Below, in pieces: positions 33,249 through 42,103 of a DNA stretch of 64,000 nucleotides. The DNA lies in contig DASYZG010000078.1 of NCBI GenBank assembly GCA_035946575.1, positions 5,252-69,251 of the forward strand. Direction: 5' to 3'. The position numbers were made by a program, and so were the translations under genes. Origin of the DNA: Gp13-AA77 sp035946575. GTDB lineage: Bacteria > Acidobacteriota > Terriglobia > UBA7540. Position 1 is the stretch's first letter, and each line of letters opens with the position of its first letter. The notes beneath the pieces are model-generated. The model saw nothing but the letters and a program-made list of their open reading frames with translations, was not told the origin of the DNA and searched no databases.

Positions 33249-34541
33249 ATGGACACTGAGGTCGCTGAGCTCGAACGGCAAATAAATGCCCCACCGGACC
33301 CGACGACCGAGCCGGCAGCTCCGAAACCGTTTGCGGGGGAGCCCAAAAACAAGCTGCGGCTCATTCTGCCCGCGGCGCTGGTGCTGGTAGCCGTCGCTCT
33401 CGGTTTTTACCTGTACTACCGCAACCGCGTCTCCACGGACGATGCCCAGGTTGACGGCCACATCGTGCCAATGGCCCCCAAGATTTCCGGCACCGTGGCG
33501 GACGTGCTTGTGCATGACAATGAGCCCGTGAAGGCCGGACAGGTCCTGGTGCGCATCGATCCGCGAGACTACCAGACGCGGGCCGATCAGGCCACGGCGC
33601 AACTGCAGGCGGCTCAGGCAAACGCCCAGGGTGCCAACGTCGGCGTTCCTTGGACCAACGCGGTCACGCTCAGCGGTACCAGCGACGCTCAGGCGCAGCT
33701 TGCCGCGGCGCAGGCGAACTATCTTCGCGCCCAGGTTGGCTACGAGCAGGCCTCGACGGCCGACCTCGCGTTCGCCCGGGCCCAGGTCAACAAGGCCAAG
33801 GCCGACTCCGACAAGGCGCGGGCCGATCTGGAACGTATGAAGCCGCTGGCGGCGAAGGCCGAAATCTCCCAGCAGGAGCTTGACACCTATACCGCGGCTG
33901 CTCTCGTGGCTTCGAGCGAGCTGCAGAGCGCCCAGGAAAAGCTGAAGGCGGCCCAGGAGTCCGTGAGCATCGCGCGCGCTCAGCAGGCCGCGGCCGAGGC
34001 CCAGGTGCAGGGTGCGCAAGCCGGGGTGCGGCAGGCCAACGCCAACCGGCGCCAGGTGGCCATCCGCTCCGCAGACGCCGCGGCGGCGGCGGCCGCCATC
34101 GCCCAGGCCCGCGCGAACCTCGAAGCCGCCCAGCTCAACTTGTCTTACACCACCATTACGGCGCCCACCGACGGGGTCGTAACGCGCAAGTCTGTCGAGG
34201 TCGGCGAGATCATTCAGCCCGGCCAGGAGCTCTTCGTTCTGGTTCCGCTCCACGACGTTTGGGTGACCGCCAATTTCAAGGAAACCCAGCTTGCCGGGGT
34301 GCATCCGGGCCAGAAAGCCGAAATCCACGTCGATATGTACGGCAAGACGCTCCCGGGGCACGTTGACTCGATTGCGGGCGCCACCGGCTCGCGGCTGAGC
34401 CTGCTGCCGCCCGAAAACGCCACCGGCAACTTCGTCAAAGTGGTGCAGCGCATCCCGGTGAAGATTCTGATCGACCGCGGGTCCGACAGGGCTGTCCTTC
34501 GGCCTGGCATGAATGTAGACGCGACGATTATCACCAAGTAG
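33249..34541 (+). CDS. HlyD/EmrA family periplasmic adaptor
   Basis: A 430-residue membrane-fusion protein. A cytoplasmic N-terminus of about 36 residues is followed by one helix (38-56, LILPAALVLVAVALGFYLY). VSTDDAQVDGHIVPMAPKISG is the EmrA signature of the lipoyl half (in part). A long Ala/Gln-rich coiled coil runs from about 110 to 290. The second lipoyl half (LSYTTITAPTDGVVTRKSVEVG, in part) and the beta-barrel (VWVTANFKETQLAGVHPGQKAEI, in part) complete the protein. GAGGAAG precedes the ATG at 33249, 22 bases after the tolC stop. Its usual partner EmrB (an MFS pump) is not in this window. Confidence 0.92.
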   Translation: MDTEVAELERQINAPPDPTTEPAAPKPFAGEPKNKLRLILPAALVLVAVALGFYLYYRNRVSTDDAQVDGHIVPMAPKISGTVADVLVHDNEPVKAGQVLVRIDPRDYQTRADQATAQLQAAQANAQGANVGVPWTNAVTLSGTSDAQAQLAAAQANYLRAQVGYEQASTADLAFARAQVNKAKADSDKARADLERMKPLAAKAEISQQELDTYTAAALVASSELQSAQEKLKAAQESVSIARAQQAAAEAQVQGAQAGVRQANANRRQVAIRSADAAAAAAAIAQARANLEAAQLNLSYTTITAPTDGVVTRKSVEVGEIIQPGQELFVLVPLHDVWVTANFKETQLAGVHPGQKAEIHVDMYGKTLPGHVDSIAGATGSRLSLLPPENATGNFVKVVQRIPVKILIDRGSDRAVLRPGMNVDATIITK

Positions 34542-34658
34542 TTCCTGGGGGAGTCTTGACCCCTCGGAGCCGACCCTTCTGCGGGCTCCCGGTGGCAGAC
34601 TGCCGGCACAATCAAGCTTTCATCCGAATCCTGACTGCGAAAGGAGAACCCCGTAACC

Positions 34659-35270
34659 ATGAACAGTCATCTCTACGTCGATGAAGAGGTCCTGGTGCAA
34701 TGTGGACTCCGCGGTGATCCGGAAGCTCTGGACACGCTTTTCGCCCGCTACGCCCGCCCGCTTTACCAGACCGCCTTGCGCCTGCTCGGCAATCCCGAAG
34801 ACGCCGAGGACGCTTTGCAGGAGGGGATGCTTTCGGCCGTGCGCAACCTGAAGCGGTTCGAGGGGCGCAGCAAATTTTCGACCTGGCTGACGCGCATCGT
34901 GATCAACGCCGCCTTGATGCAGTTGCGCAAGCAGCGTACCCGGCCGACGGTGTCGATAGAACAGGAGGACGCCGAGCAGCGTGAACTGACGCTCGGCAGC
35001 CGCATCCCGGACGCCCGTCCGGATCCGGAGGAAGCTTACAGGCATCAGGAGCGATTCGAGATTTTCGAGAGCCGGCTTGAGAGCCTGCCGCCGGCGCTGC
35101 AATCCGCCGTGTGGCTGCGGGACATCGAGGGTCTCTCGACGGCCGAGGCGGCCCGCGCTCTGGGTCTGTCGGAGGGCACGGTCAAGTCACAGTTGCATCG
35201 CGCTCGCAACCGGCTGTCGTCGCTGGTGCAGGGAGGGCCGGGGCTGCAAGGCGCACCGGCCACAGCTTGA
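34659..35270 (+). CDS. ECF sigma factor (sigma70 family)
   Basis: A 203-residue RNA polymerase sigma factor. Region 2 lies at about 20-90 (ALDTLFARYARPLYQTALRLLGNPEDAEDALQEG, in part, with the -10-recognition helix FEGRSKFSTWLTRIVINAAL). Region 4 lies at about 130-185 (LPPALQSAVWLRDIEGLSTAEAARALGLSEGTVKSQLHRAR, in part), a standard helix-turn-helix. Regions 1 and 3 are absent, as in ECF factors. AAGGAG precedes the ATG. No anti-sigma factor gene follows; the next structure is a long inverted repeat, then the TPR gene with its own promoter. It might respond to the envelope or efflux state of the preceding operon (inference). Confidence 0.92.
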   Translation: MNSHLYVDEEVLVQCGLRGDPEALDTLFARYARPLYQTALRLLGNPEDAEDALQEGMLSAVRNLKRFEGRSKFSTWLTRIVINAALMQLRKQRTRPTVSIEQEDAEQRELTLGSRIPDARPDPEEAYRHQERFEIFESRLESLPPALQSAVWLRDIEGLSTAEAARALGLSEGTVKSQLHRARNRLSSLVQGGPGLQGAPATA

Positions 35271-35305
35271 GAACCGTGAAAAAATTCGAGTCCACAGGAG
35301 CGGCT

Positions 35306-35405
35306 CTGCCGCCTGCCTTATAGCGGCGGGTTTATCCCGCCATACCTTCAATGTTCTCGAAACAAGCGTGGCGGGATAAGCCCGCCGCTATAAGGCAGGC
35401 GGCAG
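35306..35405. repeat. Dispersed long inverted repeat, copy at 35.3 kb
   Basis: Arms of 37 bases (35306-35342 and 35369-35405) pair with a single mismatch around a 26-base loop. The arms contain CTGCCGCCTGCCTTATAGCG and its complement. It is the most perfect member of the intergenic palindrome family and lies 36 bases after the sigma-factor stop, where it would form a very stable RNA hairpin. Confidence 0.85.
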
Positions 35406-35463
35406 GACCGATGAGCCGAGCCGATTTCTTCACATCCTCACAAGGGCGGATTCGATAAGGCTG

Positions 35464-35492
35464 TTGAGTCCATAACGTGTGCGGCATACAAT
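35464..35492 (+). promoter_or_regulatory. Sigma70-type promoter of the TPR gene
   Basis: TTGAGT at 35464-35469 and TACAAT at 35487-35492 are spaced by exactly 17 bases. Transcription would start near 35499, about 20 bases before the ATG at 35520, with AAGGAGGA between. Confidence 0.65.
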
Positions 35493-35519
35493 ATCCCTAG
35501 GTTGGCCGAAGGAGGATTT

Positions 35520-36572
35520 ATGTCTCGTGTTCTCAGATCGGTCGGTTTAGGCCTCGTGATGGCGTTTCTGGTGGGGGCCGGCAGTCTCTGGGCGCAGAAC
35601 GGTGGATTGACCGGTCACGTCACTTTGCAGGATGGAAGCACCTGCGTGAAGTGCCCTATCATCATCGAGCGTACGTCTATCAGGGCCACTTATCAGACCA
35701 AGACCGACAAGAAGGGGAATTACATTTACATCGGCCTTGCTCCCGACACTTACAAGGTCACCCTGCAGGACCCCGAAGGCAAGACGCTCTTCTTCATTTC
35801 GAGGCATATCGGCATCGGCGAGCCTACCCAGGTGGATTTCAACCTGCCCAAAGAAGTGGAGACCCAGCAGAAAGAGAACCCCCAGGCCGCGCAGCAGGCC
35901 GCAGCGCAGCAGAAAGAACAGCAGCAACTCAATAGCCTGAAGGAAGTCTTCAACCAGGGCGTGGCGCAGGAGAACGCCAAACAGTGGGCTGATGCGGCCG
36001 CCACTTTCCAGAAGGGCGAGGCGCTTGCCAAGGGTAATAACGTCGCGGTGGTGCTCAGCCACGAAGCCCAGGCCTACCAGAACGCCAAGATGTACGATCA
36101 GGCCGTGGCCACTTACCAGAAGTTGCTGGCGGCCAATCCCAGTGACGCCTCCGCCCACAACGGGTTGGGCGCCGCCTACGCGGCCATGAACAAGCTGCCC
36201 GAGGCCCAGGCCGAGTTTCAGAAGGCCGCGCAATTGGACCCCGCCTCGGCAGCGAAGGCTTATTACAACGAGGGCGCGATTCTCAGCAATTCGGGCAAGA
36301 TGGACGAGGCCGCAGCGGCCTTCAAGCAGGCCACCACCGCCGATCCCAAGTTCGCCGATGCTTACTTTCTTGAAGCCCAGGCCCTGATGGGCAAGGCGAC
36401 CGTCGGCTCTGACGGCAAGGTGGTACCGGCTCCGGGCACCGTCGAGGCGCTCCAGACCTATCTGCAGCTCGATCCCAAGGGCAAGTACGCGGAATCCGCG
36501 CAGGCCATGCTCCAGTCCGTCACCGGTTCCGTTACGACCGACGTCAGGTCAAGGAAGAAGAAGGCCAAGTAA
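35520..36572 (+). CDS. Exported TPR protein with an N-terminal carboxypeptidase-regulatory-like domain
   Basis: A 350-residue exported protein. A signal peptide at 1-25 (GLVMAFLVGAGSLWAQ) is followed by an Ig-like CarboxypepD_reg domain at about 27-115 (GGLTGHVTLQDGSTCVKCP, GNYIYIGLAPDTYKVTLQDP). A Gln-rich linker with a coiled-coil look follows (about 118-142), then four to five TPR units from about 145 to 300, one being PSDASAHNGLGAAYAAMNKLPEAQ (in part). The C-terminus is basic (RSRKKKAK). It is probably a periplasmic scaffold. It has its own promoter (35464-35492) and an ideal AAGGAGGA. The 36610 hypothetical follows closely and is likely co-transcribed. Confidence 0.85.
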   Translation: MSRVLRSVGLGLVMAFLVGAGSLWAQNGGLTGHVTLQDGSTCVKCPIIIERTSIRATYQTKTDKKGNYIYIGLAPDTYKVTLQDPEGKTLFFISRHIGIGEPTQVDFNLPKEVETQQKENPQAAQQAAAQQKEQQQLNSLKEVFNQGVAQENAKQWADAAATFQKGEALAKGNNVAVVLSHEAQAYQNAKMYDQAVATYQKLLAANPSDASAHNGLGAAYAAMNKLPEAQAEFQKAAQLDPASAAKAYYNEGAILSNSGKMDEAAAAFKQATTADPKFADAYFLEAQALMGKATVGSDGKVVPAPGTVEALQTYLQLDPKGKYAESAQAMLQSVTGSVTTDVRSRKKKAK

Positions 36573-36609
36573 GGGGAGTTCAACAATCAGATCGTCAAGT
36601 CTCCGCAGG

Positions 36610-37263
36610 TTGACCATCTTTGGGGCGCTGGCGGCGCTGCTGGCGCCGCTGCCGCTTGCCGCCGACGTCATCTCGCAGGTCAACCAACAGGGCCAGCAGG
36701 TCGTCATTCAGCGCGACGCCATCGTGGTGAAGCAGGACTCCGCCACCATCATCTACAAGCACTTTGACCTCAAAGAACGCCGGATCGTGAAGGCCACGCT
36801 GCAGGAGAGCAGCCTCCCTTACCAGATCAGCCGCAGCGCGCCCGACAATCGCCGCCAGATCGTGGACCAGTGGCGCCGCTTCGGCTTCACCGCCAACGTC
36901 ACCGACACTTCGGGCAGGACTTCGCAGATTTCCGACGCCTACATCGACTTCTATCCGCCCGGCGGGCAGGGCTCGCTGCTCGAGTCCCTTCCGGCCGAGA
37001 CGCACCTCCCGGTGCTCTTCAGTGACGGCAGCAGCGATTATATTGATTTCGCCGACATCGCGCGGATCGAGTTTCAGGGCAATCATGTGCGCCTGACCCT
37101 CGCGAGCGGGCAGGTCAAGGAGGGCCAGTTCATGATGCCCACCTCGCAGCCCGCCGAGGCGCGATTTCTCGGCGTCACCGACAAGTACGATCCCGCCAGC
37201 GAAGACGTGTTTGACTTCTCCATGCCTCTGGCCCGCGTGAAGCAGATCGATTTTCAACCGTGA
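36610..37263 (+). CDS. Exported protein of unknown function
   Basis: About 217 residues with an N-terminal hydrophobic segment (IFGALAALLAPLPLAADV) that looks like a signal peptide cut near residue 18. The mature part is beta-rich with a repeated QVNQQGQQVVIQRDAIVVK pattern and ends RVKQIDFQP; the family is not recognised. The start is unclear: the TTG at 36610 has no spaced Shine-Dalgarno. A good GGGGAG lies 25-30 bases further upstream, in front of in-frame codons that include ATC but no ATG, GTG or TTG. It lies about 37 bases after the TPR gene, so co-transcription is likely. Confidence 0.65.
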   Translation: MTIFGALAALLAPLPLAADVISQVNQQGQQVVIQRDAIVVKQDSATIIYKHFDLKERRIVKATLQESSLPYQISRSAPDNRRQIVDQWRRFGFTANVTDTSGRTSQISDAYIDFYPPGGQGSLLESLPAETHLPVLFSDGSSDYIDFADIARIEFQGNHVRLTLASGQVKEGQFMMPTSQPAEARFLGVTDKYDPASEDVFDFSMPLARVKQIDFQP

Positions 37264-37275
37264 AGCGGGGCCGGT

Positions 37276-37497
37276 TCACTTCTTTTTCTCCGCCGCCCAC
37301 AGCGAGTTGGAGAGCGCGCGTCCGCAGAACGGACAGTAATTGATTCCGGAATAGTCGTAGCCGCGCCCGCCCGCCGAGCGGATGAAGTACTCGGTATCGA
37401 TCTCGTTTACGATGCGGCCGTCGTCGATGCGGTGCTTCGGTCCCTGGTACATGGCCCCGCGGTCGATGGCCTCGCCCATGGCTTCACAGCAGTTCAT
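37276..37497 (-). CDS. Small protein with a CPFCG zinc-ribbon-like motif
   Basis: A 73-residue protein. It begins MNCCEAMGEAIDRGAMY and ends NYCPFCGRALSNSLWAAEKKK (in part). The C-C pair at 3-4 and the CPFC pair near 55-58 could together hold one zinc. GAGG precedes the ATG. The family is not recognised. It is convergent with the preceding exported gene (12 bp apart) and divergent from the MFS transporter at 37611. Confidence 0.6.
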   Translation of the reverse strand: MNCCEAMGEAIDRGAMYQGPKHRIDDGRIVNEIDTEYFIRSAGGRGYDYSGINYCPFCGRALSNSLWAAEKKK

Positions 37498-37610
37498 CAG
37501 ACACCTCGTTTCCCGGTAGCTTATTCAACCACACTTCGACTAGACTTGGCTTCGCCTCGCGCACCGCGGGCGGGACGCCGGCGCTACGGCCGGAGCGTTC
37601 ATCACCCAGC

Positions 37611-38873
37611 ATGAGCAGCCGACCACAAACTGCGCCCGCGCCGGAGTCCTCCCGGGTTCTCCGCGGCGGAGAAAAGCACGCCGTTGTCGCCAGCTTTCTC
37701 GGCTGGACGCTCGACGCCTTCGACTTTTTCGTCGTTGTTTTTCTGGTGGAGACGCTGTCGGCTCAGTTTGGCGTGGGCAAAGCCGCCATCGTTCTCAGTT
37801 TGACGACCACCCTGGCCATGCGTCCGGTGGGCGCCTTGCTCTTCGGCCTGCTGGCCGACCGCTTCGGCCGCCGCCGCCCGCTGATGGCGAACGTGATCTA
37901 CTTCTCGCTCATCGAACTGGCCTGCGGATTCGCGCCCAATTTCGCCGTGTTTCTCGTGCTGCGCGCGCTTTACGGAATCGGCATGGGCGGGCAGTGGGGC
38001 GTAAGCGCGTCTCTCGCCATGGAGGCGGCGCCGCGGCGCTGGCGCGGCCTGCTGTCGGGCGTGCTGCAGAGCGGCTACCCCATCGGATATCTGCTGGCGG
38101 CTCTCGCGGCCCGGCTCCTTCTGCCGGTATGGGGTTGGCGCTCCCTGTTCTTTGCCGGGGCTTCGCCCGCCTTGATTGCCTTTTACATCTGGTCGAAGGT
38201 TCCCGAGTCCCAGGCCTGGCAGCGCGTGCGCTCGGTCAGCGTCGGCGGCATCCTGCGCACGGTGGCGGAGAATTGGAAGACGGCCGGCTACCTTGTCCTG
38301 CTCATGACCCTGATGAACTGCCTCTCGCACGGCACTCAGGACTTGTACCCGGACTTCCTCAAGACCGCGCACGGAATTCCGGCGGCCACCGTGGCCCTGG
38401 TGGCGATACTCTACAATCTGGGCGGACTTCTCGGCGGCGTCGGTTTCGGGCAATTTTCGGAGCGGATTGGACGCCGGCGCGCGATGATCGTGGCCATGGC
38501 GCTCGCCCTGGCGGTGATCCCCCTTTGGGCCTTCGGCGCCACGCTCTTGTCGCTCGCGGCCGGAGCCTTCCTGATGCAGGCCGGCGTGCAGGGCGCCTGG
38601 GGCATCATTCCGGCGCACTTGAATGAGCTCGCGCCGGACGCGGCTCGCGGGCTCCTGCCCGGACTCTGCTATCAGCTCGGCATCCTGATCGCCTCCCCGG
38701 CCAATTCGATCGAATACGCGCTGCGCGTGCGCCTGGGCTATGGATGGGCGATGACGGCTTTCGAAATCGGAGTGATTGTTCTCGGTGTCGTGGTCGTCGG
38801 CCTCGGAAGGGAACGCCGCGGCAAGGATTTCTTGGCGGCCCCGCCTGGGGGCGCGGGCATCCTGTCCGCTTGA
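37611..38873 (+). CDS. MFS transporter, sialate/carboxylate:H+ symporter-like (SHS family)
   Basis: A 420-residue inner-membrane transporter with 12 predicted helices. The N-terminal WTLDAFDFFVVVFLVETLS helix and the loop RPVGALLFGLLADRFGRRRPLM are those of the SHS/sialic-acid or lactate group, and GIGMGGQWGVSASLAMEA (helix 4-5) is also typical. FSERIGRRRAM is the second conserved loop motif. The substrate is probably an organic acid or sialic acid (inference). The first 24 residues are cytoplasmic. The ATG lies at 37611 without a strong ribosome site. It is convergent with the metallophosphoesterase gene (34 bp apart). Confidence 0.88.
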   Translation: MSSRPQTAPAPESSRVLRGGEKHAVVASFLGWTLDAFDFFVVVFLVETLSAQFGVGKAAIVLSLTTTLAMRPVGALLFGLLADRFGRRRPLMANVIYFSLIELACGFAPNFAVFLVLRALYGIGMGGQWGVSASLAMEAAPRRWRGLLSGVLQSGYPIGYLLAALAARLLLPVWGWRSLFFAGASPALIAFYIWSKVPESQAWQRVRSVSVGGILRTVAENWKTAGYLVLLMTLMNCLSHGTQDLYPDFLKTAHGIPAATVALVAILYNLGGLLGGVGFGQFSERIGRRRAMIVAMALALAVIPLWAFGATLLSLAAGAFLMQAGVQGAWGIIPAHLNELAPDAARGLLPGLCYQLGILIASPANSIEYALRVRLGYGWAMTAFEIGVIVLGVVVVGLGRERRGKDFLAAPPGGAGILSA

Positions 38874-38907
38874 AAACATCGTAAGGGCGGCGCGCGCTCT
38901 CCGCGCT

Positions 38908-40209
38908 TTAAGCCGGCCTCACCAGTTCGTAAACCGTAATCTCCGGCGGCGCGCCGATGCGCATGGGCACGCCGATGGTGCCGATGCCGCGATTCACGTA
39001 GAGCTTGCCCCCCGGCTTTTCGAACCAGCCCACCACGTAAGGCGTAACGAACCGGCTGGGCGAGATGTCCGGGCTGATGAACTCCATGGTGACCTGGCCG
39101 CCGTGCGTGTGCCCGGCAAGGCTGAGATCGATGCCGAGCGCGGCGGCGCGGTCGAAGGTGTTGGGATTGTGGCTCATCAGGATATTCACCGTGTCGCGCC
39201 GCACCATCGGCTCGATGGCCGTCAGGTACTTCCGTACCATCCCCTCCGTGTGCCGTCCCATGTGATGCCGCGATTCGTAATCGACGCCGATCAGGTTCAG
39301 CTCGTCGCCGCCGGCGCGCAGCGTGGCGTTCTGCTGGCGCAGGATCATCGTCCCTTGCTCCTGGAACAGCCTGGTGATCGAGGCTTCGGTATGCGTCCAC
39401 TGTTCGTGATTGCCCAGGGTCCCGATCACGCCGTAAGGCGCGCGCAGAACCGAGAGCGCGCCCACCACCGCGCCCTGCGTGGACGCATCCCAGGTGACGT
39501 AGTCCCCGGTCAACAGAATCAGATCGGGCTTCAGACGATTGGCCATCTCCGCTACCCGCCGGATCTCGGCGGCGCTCATGAAAGGGCCGATGTGCAGATC
39601 GGAAATCTGCGCGATCCGGAATCCGTGGAAGCCGCGCGGGAGGCGATCGAAGGCAACGCGATAGTGCGTGGTCTGGACATCGGTCCGCTCAAAAACCAGG
39701 CCGTAGAACGACCCCACGAACGGCACCACGCCCACCGCCGTCGCGGCCTGCAACAGGAAATTGCGCCGCGACGGTATAACGGCTTCGGCGGGATCCGGGA
39801 CCGCCATGGCAACAGGCCGTGTGCGCGTCCTCACCCAGGCCACGACGCGGCCCGGCATCCGGTAGAGCCATCGCAGCAGCCGGAAAATGTACCAGGGCAG
39901 CCGCAGAACCAGCACGAACAGAAATCCGATGCCCGATCCGAAGACCCACCAGGCGAAGGGTCCGCCCACCAGGGCGTCAATCGCGGTCAGGCTGACCGGC
40001 GACCTGGGGTGCGCCCACCATGCCGGCACCGCGTTGTAGACCCAGAGAAAGGCATAAATGGTAAACAGTACTTCCAGAGTGACGCGCCAGGCGCGGTTCG
40101 GAATCCACTTGCGCCCGGCTTCGCGGATGCGGCGGATCCAGAAAATCTGGCTCGCCACCAGCAGCGCCAGGAGCAGTATGGGAAACAGAATGTCGAAGAG
40201 TGGCGCCAT
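38908..40209 (-). CDS. Membrane-anchored metallophosphoesterase (YaeI-like)
   Basis: A 433-residue protein. The N-terminal half holds four hydrophobic helices (about 5-24, 42-65, 90-115 and a twin-arginine-like RRNFLLQAATAVGVVPFVG near 190). The C-terminal calcineurin-like domain has all dinuclear-metal motifs: ISDLHIGPF (D-x-H), LTGDYV (GD), LGNHEQWT (GNHE), LMSHNPNTF and AGHTHGGQ. RRGFIRK-type YaeI/YkuE relatives cleave UDP-diacylglucosamine or phosphodiesters at the membrane (family knowledge). The phosphatase domain would lie outside the membrane (inference). There is an ATG at 40209. No operon partner is evident. Confidence 0.88.
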   Translation of the reverse strand: MAPLFDILFPILLLALLVASQIFWIRRIREAGRKWIPNRAWRVTLEVLFTIYAFLWVYNAVPAWWAHPRSPVSLTAIDALVGGPFAWWVFGSGIGFLFVLVLRLPWYIFRLLRWLYRMPGRVVAWVRTRTRPVAMAVPDPAEAVIPSRRNFLLQAATAVGVVPFVGSFYGLVFERTDVQTTHYRVAFDRLPRGFHGFRIAQISDLHIGPFMSAAEIRRVAEMANRLKPDLILLTGDYVTWDASTQGAVVGALSVLRAPYGVIGTLGNHEQWTHTEASITRLFQEQGTMILRQQNATLRAGGDELNLIGVDYESRHHMGRHTEGMVRKYLTAIEPMVRRDTVNILMSHNPNTFDRAAALGIDLSLAGHTHGGQVTMEFISPDISPSRFVTPYVVGWFEKPGGKLYVNRGIGTIGVPMRIGAPPEITVYELVRPA

Positions 40210-40466
40210 ATTTCAGCCCAGCTTTATAGAGTCTCGCTTTGGGCGGCGAGTTGCAAGTTATACGGCAGGGCGGCAGGAGGTCAATATCGAGGTTTTCCGG
40301 CCACCGGCCGATTTCAAACTGACCCCCGCTGCCAGCACCGGACTGTCGATTCGTTTGGCTGCGCTGCGGGAAATTATGGTGGCCGTGCAGAACGCCTGGC
40401 AGGCGCGGAAACGGGACGCGCCGTTGATCCCGGTGCGTCCCGTCCGTTCTGTAGAATGTGCTTGGC

Positions 40467-42032
40467 CTAAAGTGAACGCAGGAAATTGATAAGATCCTGC
40501 TGTTGCGACACCGTCAGATTGTTGAAATTCTTGATCACCGCATCGGCTTCCGAGTTCTGATAGGTGCCGACTCCCGTGCACCCACCGCCGTGGCCCTTTT
40601 GCCATCCGTCCGCGTGCTCCTCAATCGCGGTGAGAATGTTGGTGGTTCTGCCGTCGTGCATAAACGCGATGCGCTGTCCGACGTCCCAGAGGGGCGCCGT
40701 GCGCCACATGTCGCCGGCGGCGGCGCCTTCCGTGATGTTATCCGCCAGGCACGATCCCATGTGGTGCAGCACCAGATCCGAGAAGAGATTCAGAACGATG
40801 TGTCCCTGCGACGGGATCGAGGCCGGCGGCGTCGTGAAAGACGTGGTGTGGCACAGCACGCAACCGACGTTGTTGAAATCCGTCTGCCCGTTGGTGCAAC
40901 TTTTCTGCACGCCCCCGGGGCAGCCGGCCGCTCCCAGGAGTTGGGTCGCGGTCTCGGGGCGCTCCAGAAAGCGCTCGAAGATGGCGTCGCGCTCGGCATC
41001 AGCCAGGAAGAACCAGGGGTGCATCCCTGTCTTGCCCGTGCTGCCCGGGTCGCCGTAAAGGTATGAGTAATTCGTGGGATCTTCCGGAACCGCATTGATC
41101 ACGCAGCCCGGCGTCTGATCGATCTCGGTCGGCAACAGCTCGTTGCTGATGCCCTCTTCGACCTTCTCCTCGGCCAGAGTGGCGGGCAGAACCGCGCGCC
41201 ACTGCGCCTTCCAGCCCATGCGTTGGACCGAACCGTCCGAACCCGACATGCTGGGCACGCCGCCGATTCCGAGCGACGCTTTCAGGGAAAGATTCGCGTT
41301 CAGGTTGTTGAGGATGTCCTTGTTTTGGATGAAGTCGATGTAGCCGTCGCCAAACAGCGGCAAGGGCTGGCGGAACACCAGGTTATTCTGCTGCTGAGCC
41401 TGGGTGAAGTTCGGCTGCGCGATCGTGCAACCCGAATAGCTGGTCCCCGCGATCGTAAAAAGCTGGTGAACCGTGCCGTCGGGAGTCTTCAGATCCGATT
41501 GATACGGGAATCGCGGGATCAGCACGGGGCCGTACAGGGTCTCGAACGACGGCATCGTGTTGCTGAAAGCGTCGGTGCCATCTCCCTGGTAGACCTGAAA
41601 GAGCGGATTGGTACAGCTTGCACCGTTGCACAAGCCGGGGCCGCTCGGCAGCCCCGAGGGACTCGAGCCGCCGGCAACCGGTTGGGCGTGGCAACTGGAA
41701 CAGGAGTTCCCGTTGAAACGTGGACCCAGCCCGCAGCCGGTGACGTTCGACCCGTCCGTGTTGCAGGTCACCACCGCGCTCGTCTCAAACTGGGTGGTGG
41801 CCGGGGCTTCCGATTCCTGCTCCTGCGTCGTCAGCGTGGACTGAAAGGTGCCCACGGTGTTCGCGCAGCCGGTGCACCAGTTGATGCCGCGCACTCCCGG
41901 GTCGCTGACGGTGGCCTGCGCCCACAAGACGGCCGTCAGGGCGACGATCAGGCATGCACCGCCGGCCAGAGTGACCAGCCTCAGCGTGCGCCCCACCACC
42001 AGCTGCTTCCATCGATTCTGTCGCTCAACCAT
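40467..42032 (-). CDS. Exported di-haem cytochrome c-like oxidoreductase, copy A
   Basis: A 521-residue protein of the DHOR (di-haem oxidoreductase) type. An N-terminal signal or anchor lies at about 12-36. The haem-binding CxxCH motifs are SCSSCHAQP and GCVLCHTTS; another CxxC (WCTGCAN) lacks the histidine. The region PLWDVGQRIAFMHDGRTTNILTAIEEHADGW (in part) resembles the C-terminal peroxidase-like domain. It probably transfers electrons in the periplasm; the partner is unknown. The ATG at 42032 follows GGGGGA. It is the second of a tandem pair; the upstream paralogue (42104-43660) is about 35-40% similar by eye, and the gap is 71 bp. Both proteins end QQDLINFLRSL. Confidence 0.85.
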   Translation of the reverse strand: MVERQNRWKQLVVGRTLRLVTLAGGACLIVALTAVLWAQATVSDPGVRGINWCTGCANTVGTFQSTLTTQEQESEAPATTQFETSAVVTCNTDGSNVTGCGLGPRFNGNSCSSCHAQPVAGGSSPSGLPSGPGLCNGASCTNPLFQVYQGDGTDAFSNTMPSFETLYGPVLIPRFPYQSDLKTPDGTVHQLFTIAGTSYSGCTIAQPNFTQAQQQNNLVFRQPLPLFGDGYIDFIQNKDILNNLNANLSLKASLGIGGVPSMSGSDGSVQRMGWKAQWRAVLPATLAEEKVEEGISNELLPTEIDQTPGCVINAVPEDPTNYSYLYGDPGSTGKTGMHPWFFLADAERDAIFERFLERPETATQLLGAAGCPGGVQKSCTNGQTDFNNVGCVLCHTTSFTTPPASIPSQGHIVLNLFSDLVLHHMGSCLADNITEGAAAGDMWRTAPLWDVGQRIAFMHDGRTTNILTAIEEHADGWQKGHGGGCTGVGTYQNSEADAVIKNFNNLTVSQQQDLINFLRSL

Positions 42033-42103
42033 AAATCCCCCGTTCCTGACACCTGATATGCAAGTCCCCCCCGAAGGTACCTGCCGGACCTTTCGCTCTG
42101 CGC

